Origin: SB25 sp050180705
GTDB taxonomy: Bacteria > Bacteroidota > Bacteroidia > Bacteroidales > Tenuifilaceae
NCBI GenBank assembly: GCA_050180705.1
Contig: JBFXDX010000015.1
Location: 1 to 64,000, forward strand
Direction: 5' to 3'
Length of the DNA stretch: 64,000 nt
The stretch's first letter is position 1; each line of letters opens with the position of its first letter. The notes beneath the pieces are model-generated. The model was not told the DNA's origin and did no database searches. It saw only the letters and a program-made list of their open reading frames with translations. Below, piece by piece: positions 8,542 through 18,134 of this stretch. The position numbers were made by a program, and so were the translations under genes.

Positions 8542-11500
8542 TTAGTAAGTGATTACCACCTTGGCCGGAACTGATTTCACTGTGATTTCTTTAGCTGTAA
8601 AGAAGTCGGCATTTTCTCCATTTATCGTGACCTTGGTTGGTAGTTTATTCTCGTTGAAATTCTTTATTTTAATTCCATTTTCAGGTAGTTTCAAATTTCC
8701 AGAAATAGAAAACGTATAGCTATTGTTGCTTTTTTGAATTGAGTACGAAACTTCGCCATAATAAGTGGGTAGGTTCTCTATTGACATTCCGTTTTCCGAA
8801 TTTATCCAATCGGAGTAGAGTGCCGCCCCAAGTACAAGCGATTTATCCTCCTCATCTTCGTAAACAAACATTGTTCTGATAGCATTAATGAAATCGCTGC
8901 CAACCCAAGTGTGTGGCATATCGCCAATAAATTTGGGTGTGCGGTAATTATTCCAAACAACTTCAGCCCAATGGCTCCATCCTTGTGGGTGCTGATTATC
9001 TAAAAAGTAATCAATAAGCTCATGTGCTCTATTAGGTTCATTAAGTATGATGAATGAGCCTATAGCTCGATTTTCGTATGGAGTGTAGTTTTCCCATTCC
9101 ACTTTTCCATCTCGACGGTTTTTAAAGAATTCATAGTATCTGTCGAAGGTGTTGTAGATCTCTGGTTTTGGTAAGTTTGCAAATTCATTGCAAGGTGTAA
9201 GCGATATGGTAGTGGATGTTGCATCAAAATCGCCAAGTTCGGCACATCCTGGAATGTAGTTGATATTGTGGTTTTTCATTGCCAACCGAATAGAACTATA
9301 TAGGTTCTGCCCGAAAGTCTCACGAAGACTGTTTATTCGTTCATACTCTTCATTTTTTCCTAAGATTTGCTGAATTTCTGCAGCATCTTTGAGCCCTTTT
9401 ATGATGAAAAAGTCATCCCAGTAGGAGTGCATTGGTTTAGCCGAATAGCCTTCGTGGCTGATCGATTCAGGAACCAACCCATACAATGACTTTATGCTAT
9501 CGTTACCATTCTTGTAATAGTCGGTTGAACGTTGTGCAATTAGCGATTCAATATAGTCTACCGCTTTTATAATCTGCGTGTTTTTATCGCGTAAAAAAGC
9601 TGTGTCCTTTGTAAAGTTGAAGTATTCTCGAATTAAGTAGATGTATTCGCCGTGACTATCGTTTTCGGGAACAGGATCGGGGCCTCGGGAATCGACAACA
9701 CATGGGATTTTCCCATCTTCAAATTGGTATTGGCTATACCAATCAATAAAATCTCTTACCTCCTTAACAATTCCCGACTTTAATAGTGCCGATGAAGTTA
9801 ATGCTCCATCACGAATCCAACTTCTATCGTAGGAACGCGATCCAGGCTGAATCCCGTTTTTATCACGGTTAATTAAAATGTATGCAAGATTAGCACGGTA
9901 TGCTTTTATAATTCTGTTTGCTGATTCAGGAAGATTGAATTTAACATGGTTGATCTTATTTTTCCAGAAATTTGCTGATGTGCTAAATCCTGTTGTGATT
10001 TCTTCAATCTCTTTGTTACTAAAAGTGCTAGGATGATTATAAAAAGGAATGGCTAGCAATATTTGCTTTTCACCATTAGGATTGAGATGTAAGTTGTATT
10101 TAACAATTCCATTGGCGAGTCCAGCACGATCGAATGCTTGCTTGCTGTACGATAGAGTGTTGTTTCTAATAAAATCTACCAAATTACCTTCATCCAATGT
10201 AGTTGCAGAGAATGAACTGTGATTTTGTTGAGAATATATAATCTTGTTGTCTACCCCTATAGTCTTTTGATCTATTTCCTTAATCTCGGTTATTTTACCA
10301 ACTCCGCCCACCGTATTTAAAAATTGATAGTACGGATTTACCTGATATGGACGGATAAGTAGATAGAGTTCTATATCCTTGGGCTTTGCTGTTTGGTTTT
10401 TAAAAGAATAGCGCACTAACAGCTTTGAGTTGATATTTGCTTCTCCAGTGGCGGTTATATCTGTTGTAAACTTTACGTTGTTGCATTGCCAATTTACGTT
10501 AGGTATTACAGATGCTTGATTTAAATTATCGATACCTTCGAGTGATTGGTTTGCATTAACATTGCTCCAGTTAAAAAGCGTGTCGTTTAGTTTAATCATT
10601 GGCTCAATGGAAAAGGCGGCCTTTTCCACTTCAACCATTCCATCCTCGTTAATAAGAGCCTCTTTGGCGTCGTTGTTTAACCCAGTGATTGTCCAAAATG
10701 ATGCTTGTTTCGAAAAGTAACGGGGATAGTCACCTTTTGCCGATTTATCTGCGATGTAGGAAATAAAATCATTTTTGGTAAGGGAACTATTGATATCTAG
10801 GAATTTTATTTCGGAAATACCAACTTTGTTACTTAGTTGAATCTTTACAAACTGGCATTCTACCTCGGGAAGACGAATAAAACTTTTATCTGACTTATTG
10901 TTTGTTACCGAGTACGATTTTTCCCAGTTTTTGCCATTTTCAGAAAGTAGAATTTCGAAGGTTGTAGGTATGAATTCTTTTCTCCAATGTATTTCCAACC
11001 CACCAAATTCGCGCTGTGTTTTAAAATCGATGATGATATTGTTATCCTCGGAATTTTTGCCTAACCAATATGTTTCATCGGAGTTATCCAGAATTAGTTC
11101 AGGGGTATGTTTTTCGCTGTATGATGATGCATTTATACTGGGAGTAGGATAGATGTTGGTTTCTGGAGGCAACGGTCTAAATTCAAGACTGTCGAGCCAA
11201 ATAGTGCCTTTGCCTCCAACAAATGATGAAATGGTGAATTCAATCCTGCTAATCTGGGTTAAATTTTGGTTTGAGGTTGGTCCCCACGCAAACGAAATAT
11301 GCCTTTTTTTGATGCGTATTTTTTTCCAATCGTTGGGGAAAGTGTAATTCCTGTTATTCTCCCACCATACGTTATTACCTGTACTATCGATGAATTTTAT
11401 TTCGAAATTGTTTTCGGGTGATTGTCCTTTAATGTAAAAGGTAAATTCGTAATTGTCGGGCAAATCAATCGAAATGAATTTCTGAATGCCTCCGTAACCC

Positions 11501-11703
11501 GTGCCTTTGGTAAAATCGTAATCGAACCGAAGCGATTTGCTTTTTATGCCTTTATTTACAGAGAGGTTAACGTTAACACCATCGGATTTAATAAAGTTCC
11601 ACTTGTCTTTGCTTTCAAAATTATCGAGTAATTGAGTTTGTGCTTTACCTATAAAGGAGATTAGCAACGCACTCAACAGTAATAGCAATGACTTGTTTGC
11701 CAT
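8542..11703 (-). CDS. Secreted multidomain protein: N-terminal carbohydrate-binding domains, F5/8-type domain and alpha-barrel catalytic-like domain
   Basis: Start chosen at the ATG before MANKSLLLLLSALLISFIG, a clear signal peptide ending GKAQ; an upstream in-frame ATG at 11760 would bury it. The mature protein (about 1053 residues including signal) begins with a beta-sandwich resembling a carbohydrate-binding module, followed by an F5/8-type C (discoidin-like) domain with LILDNSDETYWLG and a second sandwich region. From about residue 600 comes a helical domain with SYDRSWIRDGALTSSALL, QFEDGKIPCVVDSRGPDP, and later SHWAEVVW and PHTWVGSDF. These are rich in acidic and aromatic residues, as in (alpha/alpha)6-barrel glycoside hydrolases, but I cannot place it in a numbered GH family. 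The end is a small beta domain. Position between GH144/GH3 and the transporter suggests a periplasmic or surface enzyme acting on beta-1,2-glucan or a substituent of it. Function is inferred from context only. Confidence 0.8.
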   Translation of the reverse strand: MANKSLLLLLSALLISFIGKAQTQLLDNFESKDKWNFIKSDGVNVNLSVNKGIKSKSLRFDYDFTKGTGYGGIQKFISIDLPDNYEFTFYIKGQSPENNFEIKFIDSTGNNVWWENNRNYTFPNDWKKIRIKKRHISFAWGPTSNQNLTQISRIEFTISSFVGGKGTIWLDSLEFRPLPPETNIYPTPSINASSYSEKHTPELILDNSDETYWLGKNSEDNNIIIDFKTQREFGGLEIHWRKEFIPTTFEILLSENGKNWEKSYSVTNNKSDKSFIRLPEVECQFVKIQLSNKVGISEIKFLDINSSLTKNDFISYIADKSAKGDYPRYFSKQASFWTITGLNNDAKEALINEDGMVEVEKAAFSIEPMIKLNDTLFNWSNVNANQSLEGIDNLNQASVIPNVNWQCNNVKFTTDITATGEANINSKLLVRYSFKNQTAKPKDIELYLLIRPYQVNPYYQFLNTVGGVGKITEIKEIDQKTIGVDNKIIYSQQNHSSFSATTLDEGNLVDFIRNNTLSYSKQAFDRAGLANGIVKYNLHLNPNGEKQILLAIPFYNHPSTFSNKEIEEITTGFSTSANFWKNKINHVKFNLPESANRIIKAYRANLAYILINRDKNGIQPGSRSYDRSWIRDGALTSSALLKSGIVKEVRDFIDWYSQYQFEDGKIPCVVDSRGPDPVPENDSHGEYIYLIREYFNFTKDTAFLRDKNTQIIKAVDYIESLIAQRSTDYYKNGNDSIKSLYGLVPESISHEGYSAKPMHSYWDDFFIIKGLKDAAEIQQILGKNEEYERINSLRETFGQNLYSSIRLAMKNHNINYIPGCAELGDFDATSTTISLTPCNEFANLPKPEIYNTFDRYYEFFKNRRDGKVEWENYTPYENRAIGSFIILNEPNRAHELIDYFLDNQHPQGWSHWAEVVWNNYRTPKFIGDMPHTWVGSDFINAIRTMFVYEDEEDKSLVLGAALYSDWINSENGMSIENLPTYYGEVSYSIQKSNNSYTFSISGNLKLPENGIKIKNFNENKLPTKVTINGENADFFTAKEITVKSVPAKVVITY

Positions 11704-11790
11704 TTTTACTTTGTGAAGATATGTTGTAATCGAAAAATATTGACGTGAAAAAGAAATCATAATTTATTATTATTAAGGTTGAAACTTTTG

Positions 11791-13191
11791 CTATTCGGCA
11801 GAGTCGAGCCAGCCTCCTTTAAATCCTGCTTTTTTAAGCCCAGTAACAATATATTTGTTCTTTTTCATCAAGTTCCAGATTAGTTCGGTTTGGTAATTCT
11901 CCAGTTGAATCAAAATAGGACCTTGGTCAATGCCTAGGTAATCCTGATCGAACCAACCATTTGGTGTTTTAGGTGATATAAAAGTTGGATTAAAAGCATC
12001 TTTAAAACCATACTCACCATAAACATTCTCGCCATAAGTATTTTTCATCGCACTAAGTGCACCAATGCATTCTGTGGGTGCAAAAGGAATAGATCCGCCT
12101 GCGGCAGTTGGTGCTATTGTTCCATCATCCTCTATATATCTAACTGAAGTTCCCCTTGCACGGTACGAGAAGAACTGCACTTTTTGATCATTTATAATCA
12201 TTGCCGTATCGGCAGGACCATCGCAAGCTGTAAGTCCCCAAATTGAATCGGAGTAAGCATTGTAATTTTGTGGGTTTTCAATGCAGTAGTTTCTGTTCGC
12301 TAAAGTTGCTCTGCGGGAATTCTCGAAGTAGTCGATTCCTTTTGCTCTCATGAAATCATCTTGAATCCCTCTAAAATCGATGTACATGTGAGAGTACTGA
12401 TGGCCAAATAAAGGTTCAAAGTTTACATACTCATATCCATAAAAGTTTTTCCAGATATAGGTATTACACCATGCGCTCCATGTACTATCGGCTATGGGAT
12501 GTGTAGGCGAAGCTAACCCAAGTATAACCAGCATCATTGCTTCGGAGTAGCCACTGTATTTAGCATTAATAAAACCGCTTTCGGGATGCCATCCCATGGT
12601 CATTACCTCGTTGCCATTCATTGCCCAATCCCATTCCACTCTTTTGTAGAGAAAATCTGCTATGTCTCTTATTTCTTGCTCCTGTTCATTATCTGCATCA
12701 AAAAAGGTTTGACATGCCAATATGCCAGTAATCAGCCAACCTGTATCGATTGTCGATAATTCAACGTTCTGGTATCGTATACCTTGATTGTATGTAAGAA
12801 AATGATAATAAAATCCTTTATAGCCTGTTATTCCTGAAATTTCAGATCCTTGCTTCGAATTTTTAAGCCATTTCAATGTCGCGAGAACCCTTTTAGTTCC
12901 TTCTTCTCTGGTAATATAGTTGTTGCTAATTCCCACGATGTAGGAGGTTAGCCCAAATCCTGTAGCAGCAACGCTTGTAAAGTTTTCGGCTGGATATCTG
13001 TCGGGAGTTTGCCACGTGATTGTGTCCGCTAAATTCCAGAAGAATTTAAAGGTTCTGTACTTTAAATCGTTAAGAAATTCTTTATCAATATTTGAGGTTT
13101 CCTTTGTTGTTCTGTCATTCCCATTTTTACAACCCATAAAAAGGAATACCCCAATTACTAAAATTGAAATGATTTTTGTTGTTGATCTCAT
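11791..13191 (-). CDS. GH144 endo-beta-1,2-glucanase-like lipoprotein (single domain)
   Basis: This 466-residue protein is a lipoprotein: the leader ends FLFMGCKNG with Cys at the lipobox. The rest is a single glucoamylase-like (alpha/alpha)6 domain of the GH144 type. It starts FLNDLKYRTFKFFWNLAD and continues with AATGFGLTSYIVGI, MGWHPESGF, GYSEAMMLVILGLASP, then SIWGLTACDG, GSIPFAPTECIGAL and DQGPILIQLENYQ near the C-terminus. The best-known members are Chitinophaga pinensis SGL, which cuts beta-1,2-glucan internally, and Parabacteroides BDI_3064, which releases sophorose. Its ATG overlaps the GH3 stop by four bases (ATGA), so the two are translationally coupled. Whether it is endo-acting or a sophorose-releasing exo enzyme cannot be read from sequence alone. 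Confidence 0.87.
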   Translation of the reverse strand: MRSTTKIISILVIGVFLFMGCKNGNDRTTKETSNIDKEFLNDLKYRTFKFFWNLADTITWQTPDRYPAENFTSVAATGFGLTSYIVGISNNYITREEGTKRVLATLKWLKNSKQGSEISGITGYKGFYYHFLTYNQGIRYQNVELSTIDTGWLITGILACQTFFDADNEQEQEIRDIADFLYKRVEWDWAMNGNEVMTMGWHPESGFINAKYSGYSEAMMLVILGLASPTHPIADSTWSAWCNTYIWKNFYGYEYVNFEPLFGHQYSHMYIDFRGIQDDFMRAKGIDYFENSRRATLANRNYCIENPQNYNAYSDSIWGLTACDGPADTAMIINDQKVQFFSYRARGTSVRYIEDDGTIAPTAAGGSIPFAPTECIGALSAMKNTYGENVYGEYGFKDAFNPTFISPKTPNGWFDQDYLGIDQGPILIQLENYQTELIWNLMKKNKYIVTGLKKAGFKGGWLDSAE

Positions 13192-15428
13192 TGTAGTTCA
13201 AAGTTTTTTTCAATTAAATCGCGTGAATTTCCTCCAACGTAAACAGTAAATTCTCCAGCTTCATATTGGTAAGTCATATCTTTATTGTAGAATTTTAAGT
13301 TGTTGGCTGTTAATGTAAAGGATACTAAAGCACTTTCGCCTGCTTTTAAATTGACCTTTTCAAAGCCTTTGAGTTCTTTTACTGGACGTGTAATGTCGGC
13401 TACTAGATCTCTGATGTATAGTTGGCATGTTTCCTCGCCATCGTAAATTCCTGTATTTTTAACAGTGAAGGTTATTTTAAGTGTATCGGTACTTGAAATT
13501 GTCTGCTTGTCAAGAATCAAGTCGGCGTATTTAAAGGTTGTATAGCTAAGTCCATACCCAAAAGGATATAGTGGTTCGTTGGAAACGTCGAGATACTTAC
13601 TCGTATATCGGTCGTTTGCATCGAAAGGCCTTCCAGTGTTTTTGTGATTATAGAAGATTGGTATTTGCCCAATATTTCTGGGAAAACTCATTACCAGTTT
13701 ACCTGACGGGTTATATTTACCGATTAATACGTCAGCAATAGCTTCACTACATCTCGTACCTAGTTGTCCTGTAAATATGATTGATGGAATGTTAGTTTCT
13801 AGCCAATCTAGGATTAATGGACGACCAGCCATAACAACTGCTACAATGGGTTTTCCTGTTTTAGCAAGTTCCTTTAGGAGGTCGAGTTGTACACCCGGAA
13901 TATCAATGTTTGATCGGCTTGACGCTTCGCCGCTTAATCCATTGCTTTCACCAATAACGCAAATAACTATATCGGATCTTTTTGCGGATAGAATAGCTTT
14001 TCCAAAATCGCCTTTGTCTGTCCCAGTAAAAGAAGCACCTTGTGTAAATTCAATTTTGGTATTTGGTAACTTTTCTGTTAGGCTTTCTAGTATGGTTTTT
14101 ACGTTGGATGTGTCTCCGTAGCCATGCCAAGAGCCCAGCATGTCGATTCTGTTATTGCATAAAGGTCCAATAAGAGCAATGCTTTTAATGTTTTTACCCA
14201 AAGGTATCAATTGCTGTGCATTGTATTTATCGTTTTTGAGAAGTACTATTGATTTTTTTGCATCCAGCAGGGCAAAATCCATTATTTCTTCAGATTGCGT
14301 TATTTCGTTTTGCCTTTTATTATCGATATACAAAAAGGGGTTATCGAATAAACCTAGAAGATACTTGGCTCTTAAAATTCTTCTGACTGCATTGTTTATT
14401 AACTCTTCATCAATTATATGATCGGTAACCAATTTCTTTAAGTATTTCGAATAGTTACCGCTTTGCATGTCCATATCTAATCCTGCATTTATGGCAAGTT
14501 CGGCTGCTTGCTGATCGTCTTTCGCAACACCATGTGCTGTAAGTTCGCTAACCGATTGCCAGTCCGATACAACAAATCCCTTAAAATTCCATTCGTTTTT
14601 GAGAATCTGGGTTAAAAGGTATTTGTTTGCAGTGCAGGGCACTCCATCTAATTCGTTGAATGCGCTCATTACCGATAAAACACCAGCATCAACAGCAGCC
14701 TTAAATGGCGGTAAATATATTTCCTTGAGCGTTCTATCCGAGATATCAACCGTGTTATAGTCTCTGCCGCCAAAGGGAACTCCATACGCAGCGAAATGCT
14801 TTACGCATGCAGCAATCGTTGAAGGATTATTTAAATTCTCGCCTTGATAACCTTGAACTTTTGCTTTGGCTATTAGTGAGGCTAAGTATGGATCTTCGCC
14901 AGATCCTTCGGAAACTCTTCCCCAACGAGGATCTCGAGCAACATCGACCATTGGGTTGAATGTCCAGTTTAGACCCCATGCGCTTGCTTCTTTTGCAGCG
15001 AAACTGGCACTTTTTTTAATTAACTCGGGATTCCATGTGCAGGCTTCGGCTAATGGGATTGGAAAGATAGTTTTAAAGCCATGAATTATATCGTACCCAA
15101 AAATTAGTGGAATGCGTAATCGAGTATTGGTTACTGCCATTTGTTGCAGTTTATAAGCATTTTCGGTGCCGAGTACATTAAAAACGCCACCAACTCTACC
15201 GTTGGATATTTCATTCTCGCAAAAAGTAGTTTTCTGTGGGCCTGTAGGGTTAATGTCGCTTGCATATAAAGTTAGTTGACCAATCTTCTCATCCAGCGTC
15301 ATTAGCGATAAAAGAGAATCTACCTTGCGATCAATTTCATCACCATATTCTCTATGTTTCGATGTGCAAGAGCACATAGTTATGGCTATAAACGCGAGAA
15401 TTACAAATGACCAATCTCGTTTTTTCAT
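13188..15428 (-). CDS. GH3 beta-glucosidase lipoprotein, probably acting on sophoro-oligosaccharides
   Basis: The 746-residue protein shows the full GH3 layout. There is a lipoprotein leader (AFIAITMCSC), a TIM-like domain with GYDIIHGFKTIFPIPLAEA, the KHFAAYG and FKGFVVSDWQSV motifs (nucleophile Asp289), an alpha/beta sandwich domain with GESNGLSGEASSRS, and a C-terminal fibronectin-III-like domain with PLYPFGYGLSYTTF. It would remove glucose from the ends of oligosaccharides in the periplasm or at the surface. In Bacteroides thetaiotaomicron the GH3 enzyme BT_3567 next to a GH144-type gene prefers beta-1,2-linked glucans, which matches the arrangement here. It follows the upstream GH144 gene by 15 bases and overlaps the next by four. 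Confidence 0.92.
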   Translation of the reverse strand: MKKRDWSFVILAFIAITMCSCTSKHREYGDEIDRKVDSLLSLMTLDEKIGQLTLYASDINPTGPQKTTFCENEISNGRVGGVFNVLGTENAYKLQQMAVTNTRLRIPLIFGYDIIHGFKTIFPIPLAEACTWNPELIKKSASFAAKEASAWGLNWTFNPMVDVARDPRWGRVSEGSGEDPYLASLIAKAKVQGYQGENLNNPSTIAACVKHFAAYGVPFGGRDYNTVDISDRTLKEIYLPPFKAAVDAGVLSVMSAFNELDGVPCTANKYLLTQILKNEWNFKGFVVSDWQSVSELTAHGVAKDDQQAAELAINAGLDMDMQSGNYSKYLKKLVTDHIIDEELINNAVRRILRAKYLLGLFDNPFLYIDNKRQNEITQSEEIMDFALLDAKKSIVLLKNDKYNAQQLIPLGKNIKSIALIGPLCNNRIDMLGSWHGYGDTSNVKTILESLTEKLPNTKIEFTQGASFTGTDKGDFGKAILSAKRSDIVICVIGESNGLSGEASSRSNIDIPGVQLDLLKELAKTGKPIVAVVMAGRPLILDWLETNIPSIIFTGQLGTRCSEAIADVLIGKYNPSGKLVMSFPRNIGQIPIFYNHKNTGRPFDANDRYTSKYLDVSNEPLYPFGYGLSYTTFKYADLILDKQTISSTDTLKITFTVKNTGIYDGEETCQLYIRDLVADITRPVKELKGFEKVNLKAGESALVSFTLTANNLKFYNKDMTYQYEAGEFTVYVGGNSRDLIEKNFELQ

Positions 15429-15443
15429 TGTGATACAGATTAC

Positions 15444-17081
15444 TTAATTATTGACAAAACTTAATTTAGTCATAGCCTGTTGAACCTCGGGTGCCGACAT
15501 AAATAAGTTCCAGCATAATCCAGTTCTATAATTTTCAATCATGATAATTATTGGCCCCTGATCTATGGCTAAGTATGAACTTCCCCACCAGCCCGCCGAA
15601 GCGTTAAATGCATCGTAAAAACCGTAATTTCCCCAAGTTTTATCGCCTAATTTATAGTATAAGAAACGTGCTACTTTCATCGATTCTTCGGGAGTGTAGG
15701 GCATTGATGAAAGTGCTGCAGTTGGCGAAATTACGCCAATATCACGGGTGGGCTCATGAACTCCATATCCTGTATTATCATCCGATGCCGTAAGACCCCA
15801 ACAATCCTCGCTATATAATGGATATTTTTTAGGGTTATTTATGCAATATTGTCTGTTTATAAGCGAGTGATTTACATTTTGCTGCCAGTAGTTGGCGTAG
15901 TTGTCGCTTAAACTTTGTGGATTTAATCCCAAAAATGAATAGTGGGCAAAAAATAGTGGTCCTCCATAATCGTAACCAACCGGTAATGTAAACCCATAAA
16001 ATGCTTTTCCGTTGACAATTCCACCATTCCTTGCCCATCCATTGTGATAAACCGATGCGTTAATAGGATAGTTTGTAGATGTTGCCGCCATGAAATATGT
16101 TATTAGAGCCTCATTGTAGCCACTAATTTGCATGTTCATAACCCAATCGTAGGTAGGCGACCAATGCCAGTAAAGTACATCGTTTCCATCTTTAGTGTAC
16201 CAATTCCATTCTATTTCGGCTAAGAGTTGATTAATATCGTTGATAATTGCTGTTTCTTCAGCAATGTTTGTATTTAGATACTGTCTAACAGTAATTAATG
16301 CCTGTGCCATGTAGGAGGTCTCCACTAAATCGCCTCCATTATCGTTAGTACTAAAAGGTATAATTGCGCCCGTGTTACCATTGTGCCAGTGTCCCCAAGC
16401 ACCGTGAAATCTATCGGCATTTTTAAGGAAGTTTACAATGCTAGTTATTCGTGCAATGCCTTCGCTTCTTGATATAAAACCTCGTTCAATTCCAATGGGA
16501 ATTGTCATTAATCCAAAGCCGCTACCTCCAATTGTAACAATATCGTCAGATGAGTTTCTTTCTCTGCTCATTCCACTTGCAGGATGACCAAAATCCCAAA
16601 AATACTTGAAGGTTTGATGTTGGATTAGGGTTAGCAGTTCATCATCAGAAATCTGTGGAAATTTGTCGGTAGAATCGAGCATGGTAAGAAATTTGGCGGA
16701 GTAACCATTGGTGATTGTTCCCCCAAGATTTGGACCTGCATCGATGAAAAATCGATATGAGTATAGCGATTTTAGTGTTGTTTTAGGTGATAAGGAAACA
16801 ACTTTAGAGTCGGAAGAAAAACTATAGTTATATGCAGTGTTGATATTTCCCGAGAAGTAAAAAAAATCTTTGTTAAAATGTGTACTGTCTGTCTTTTTAT
16901 TGAAGTAGATATTGATTTTTATGTTGTTATAATCAATGTTGTATATTGTGTTTGAGGTTGATTTAATATTATTTACAGTGATGGAGTCTACAAGAATATC
17001 GCCAATGTCAAAACCGTCGGAATCGTTGTTTGAGCATCCGAAGAAGATGAAGGATAGTATAAGTAGGCTGTATATTTTCAT
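15444..17081 (-). CDS. GH144-type endo-beta-1,2-glucanase lipoprotein with N-terminal Ig-like domain
   Basis: This 545-residue protein is the second GH144-type enzyme of the locus. The leader ends SFIFFGCSNND, a lipobox with an acidic stretch after Cys, as found in surface-exposed Bacteroidota lipoproteins. Residues about 30-130 form an Ig-like bacterial domain (VKIYFNKK-type beta strands around NIKINIYFNKK and YSYRFFIDAG). From about residue 143 the glucoamylase-like domain begins (LLTLIQHQTFKYFWDFGHPA) and keeps the family landmarks IGGSGFGLMTIPIGI, YWHWSPTYDWV, GYNEALITYFMAATS, DCWGLTASDD and DQGPIIIMIENYRTG. It differs from the shorter paralogue at 11791-13191 by the extra domain and the acidic signal, suggesting this copy works at the cell surface. 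It lies 65 bases after the LamG protein gene. Confidence 0.87.
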   Translation of the reverse strand: MKIYSLLILSFIFFGCSNNDSDGFDIGDILVDSITVNNIKSTSNTIYNIDYNNIKINIYFNKKTDSTHFNKDFFYFSGNINTAYNYSFSSDSKVVSLSPKTTLKSLYSYRFFIDAGPNLGGTITNGYSAKFLTMLDSTDKFPQISDDELLTLIQHQTFKYFWDFGHPASGMSRERNSSDDIVTIGGSGFGLMTIPIGIERGFISRSEGIARITSIVNFLKNADRFHGAWGHWHNGNTGAIIPFSTNDNGGDLVETSYMAQALITVRQYLNTNIAEETAIINDINQLLAEIEWNWYTKDGNDVLYWHWSPTYDWVMNMQISGYNEALITYFMAATSTNYPINASVYHNGWARNGGIVNGKAFYGFTLPVGYDYGGPLFFAHYSFLGLNPQSLSDNYANYWQQNVNHSLINRQYCINNPKKYPLYSEDCWGLTASDDNTGYGVHEPTRDIGVISPTAALSSMPYTPEESMKVARFLYYKLGDKTWGNYGFYDAFNASAGWWGSSYLAIDQGPIIIMIENYRTGLCWNLFMSAPEVQQAMTKLSFVNN

Positions 17082-17146
17082 CAGAATATATTTGTTTTTT
17101 GGAAAAAGGTGAGGGATATAACTCCCTCACCAAATTTGTATAGAAT

Positions 17147-18094
17147 TTATTCAGTAACATCAATTTGAGTTACTTCAGCATCGTAAAGAGCTTTAGCTTC
17201 AGTAGCGCTTAATGCTCTATCATAGATACGCAATTCATCTATTAAGCCTTTGTAAGGAGATGCCCATGCATCATCTTGTAAAGCAGTTCCTGCAAGGCGG
17301 TCGCACCATGCACCAATGGCAAACTTTTGAGGATCGTTAAAATTCAAATCGCCAAGAGGTAAATCCTCTCCATCACGCTGCCAACGATTAACACCTGTGT
17401 AGTCTGTGCCATCAAAAGCAGTAACGTGTATTCCGTTTACATAGGCGTGGAAAGTTGAAGTTGAATTGTCATATGTGCAGATGATGTGTCTCCATTGCGA
17501 TGCAGTTACATCAACAAACCATCCACTTCCGCGTTGTCCTTTCCATGATTCAGCATCGTCTTTCCAGAAGTAGTTGTCCATTTCGGCATAGTTACGAGCT
17601 TGTTCTGTTTCACCTTCTGGCCAATTTCTGTGCTGCAATAAGAATAGGTTACCCCAGATCCAATCGCCTTTACCATCTAACTGGAAAACCATTTGTTCTG
17701 GAGCATCGGTTGTTTCAATTGTGTTTGGAATTTGTTTTAACCATACAGAAAAACTGAAAGCCTTGAGTGTTTTCAATTTGCTATCAGTAGGCAAGGTGTA
17801 AAGTAAACCTGATGTTTTATCAGTTGCACCCTGGAATGCTTTTCCACGTCGTCCAGTAGCAAAGGTTGCTGTTGTGGTAGTGGCATTACTTGGAGACATC
17901 GCACTGATATTATCAGTCCCATTGTCTTCGAATGGAAAATATGCAATTAGATTACTACTAGCAATAGTACTAGGATCTACTTTTCCATTGTTGTCGTTGT
18001 TGTCATCATCATCGCTACAAGAGGTAAGCATAAATCCTCCCATAAGCATTGCGCTAAAAAGTAATGCGCCAATAATTCGAGATTTGTTTTTCAT
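17147..18094 (-). CDS. LamG-like surface glycan-binding lipoprotein
   Basis: The 315-residue protein starts with a lipoprotein leader (GGFMLTSC) followed immediately by an acidic run SDDDDNNDN, the kind of signal that sends Bacteroidota lipoproteins to the cell surface. The remainder is a concanavalin/LamG-like domain: LIAYFPFEDNGTDNISAMSP, GRRGKAFQG, FSFSVWLKQIPN, WRHIICTYDNSTSTFHAYVN, and YKGLIDELRIYDRALSATEA. No catalytic residues are recognised. It occupies the place after susD where SusE/SusF-type glycan-binding proteins are found, so it probably holds the polysaccharide at the surface. It lies 40 bases after the susD gene. Fold firm, ligand inferred from the locus. Confidence 0.85.
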   Translation of the reverse strand: MKNKSRIIGALLFSAMLMGGFMLTSCSDDDDNNDNNGKVDPSTIASSNLIAYFPFEDNGTDNISAMSPSNATTTTATFATGRRGKAFQGATDKTSGLLYTLPTDSKLKTLKAFSFSVWLKQIPNTIETTDAPEQMVFQLDGKGDWIWGNLFLLQHRNWPEGETEQARNYAEMDNYFWKDDAESWKGQRGSGWFVDVTASQWRHIICTYDNSTSTFHAYVNGIHVTAFDGTDYTGVNRWQRDGEDLPLGDLNFNDPQKFAIGAWCDRLAGTALQDDAWASPYKGLIDELRIYDRALSATEAKALYDAEVTQIDVTE

Positions 18095-18134
18095 TTTAAT
18101 TAGATTTAGTTAAACATTAGATTGAATTAATACA

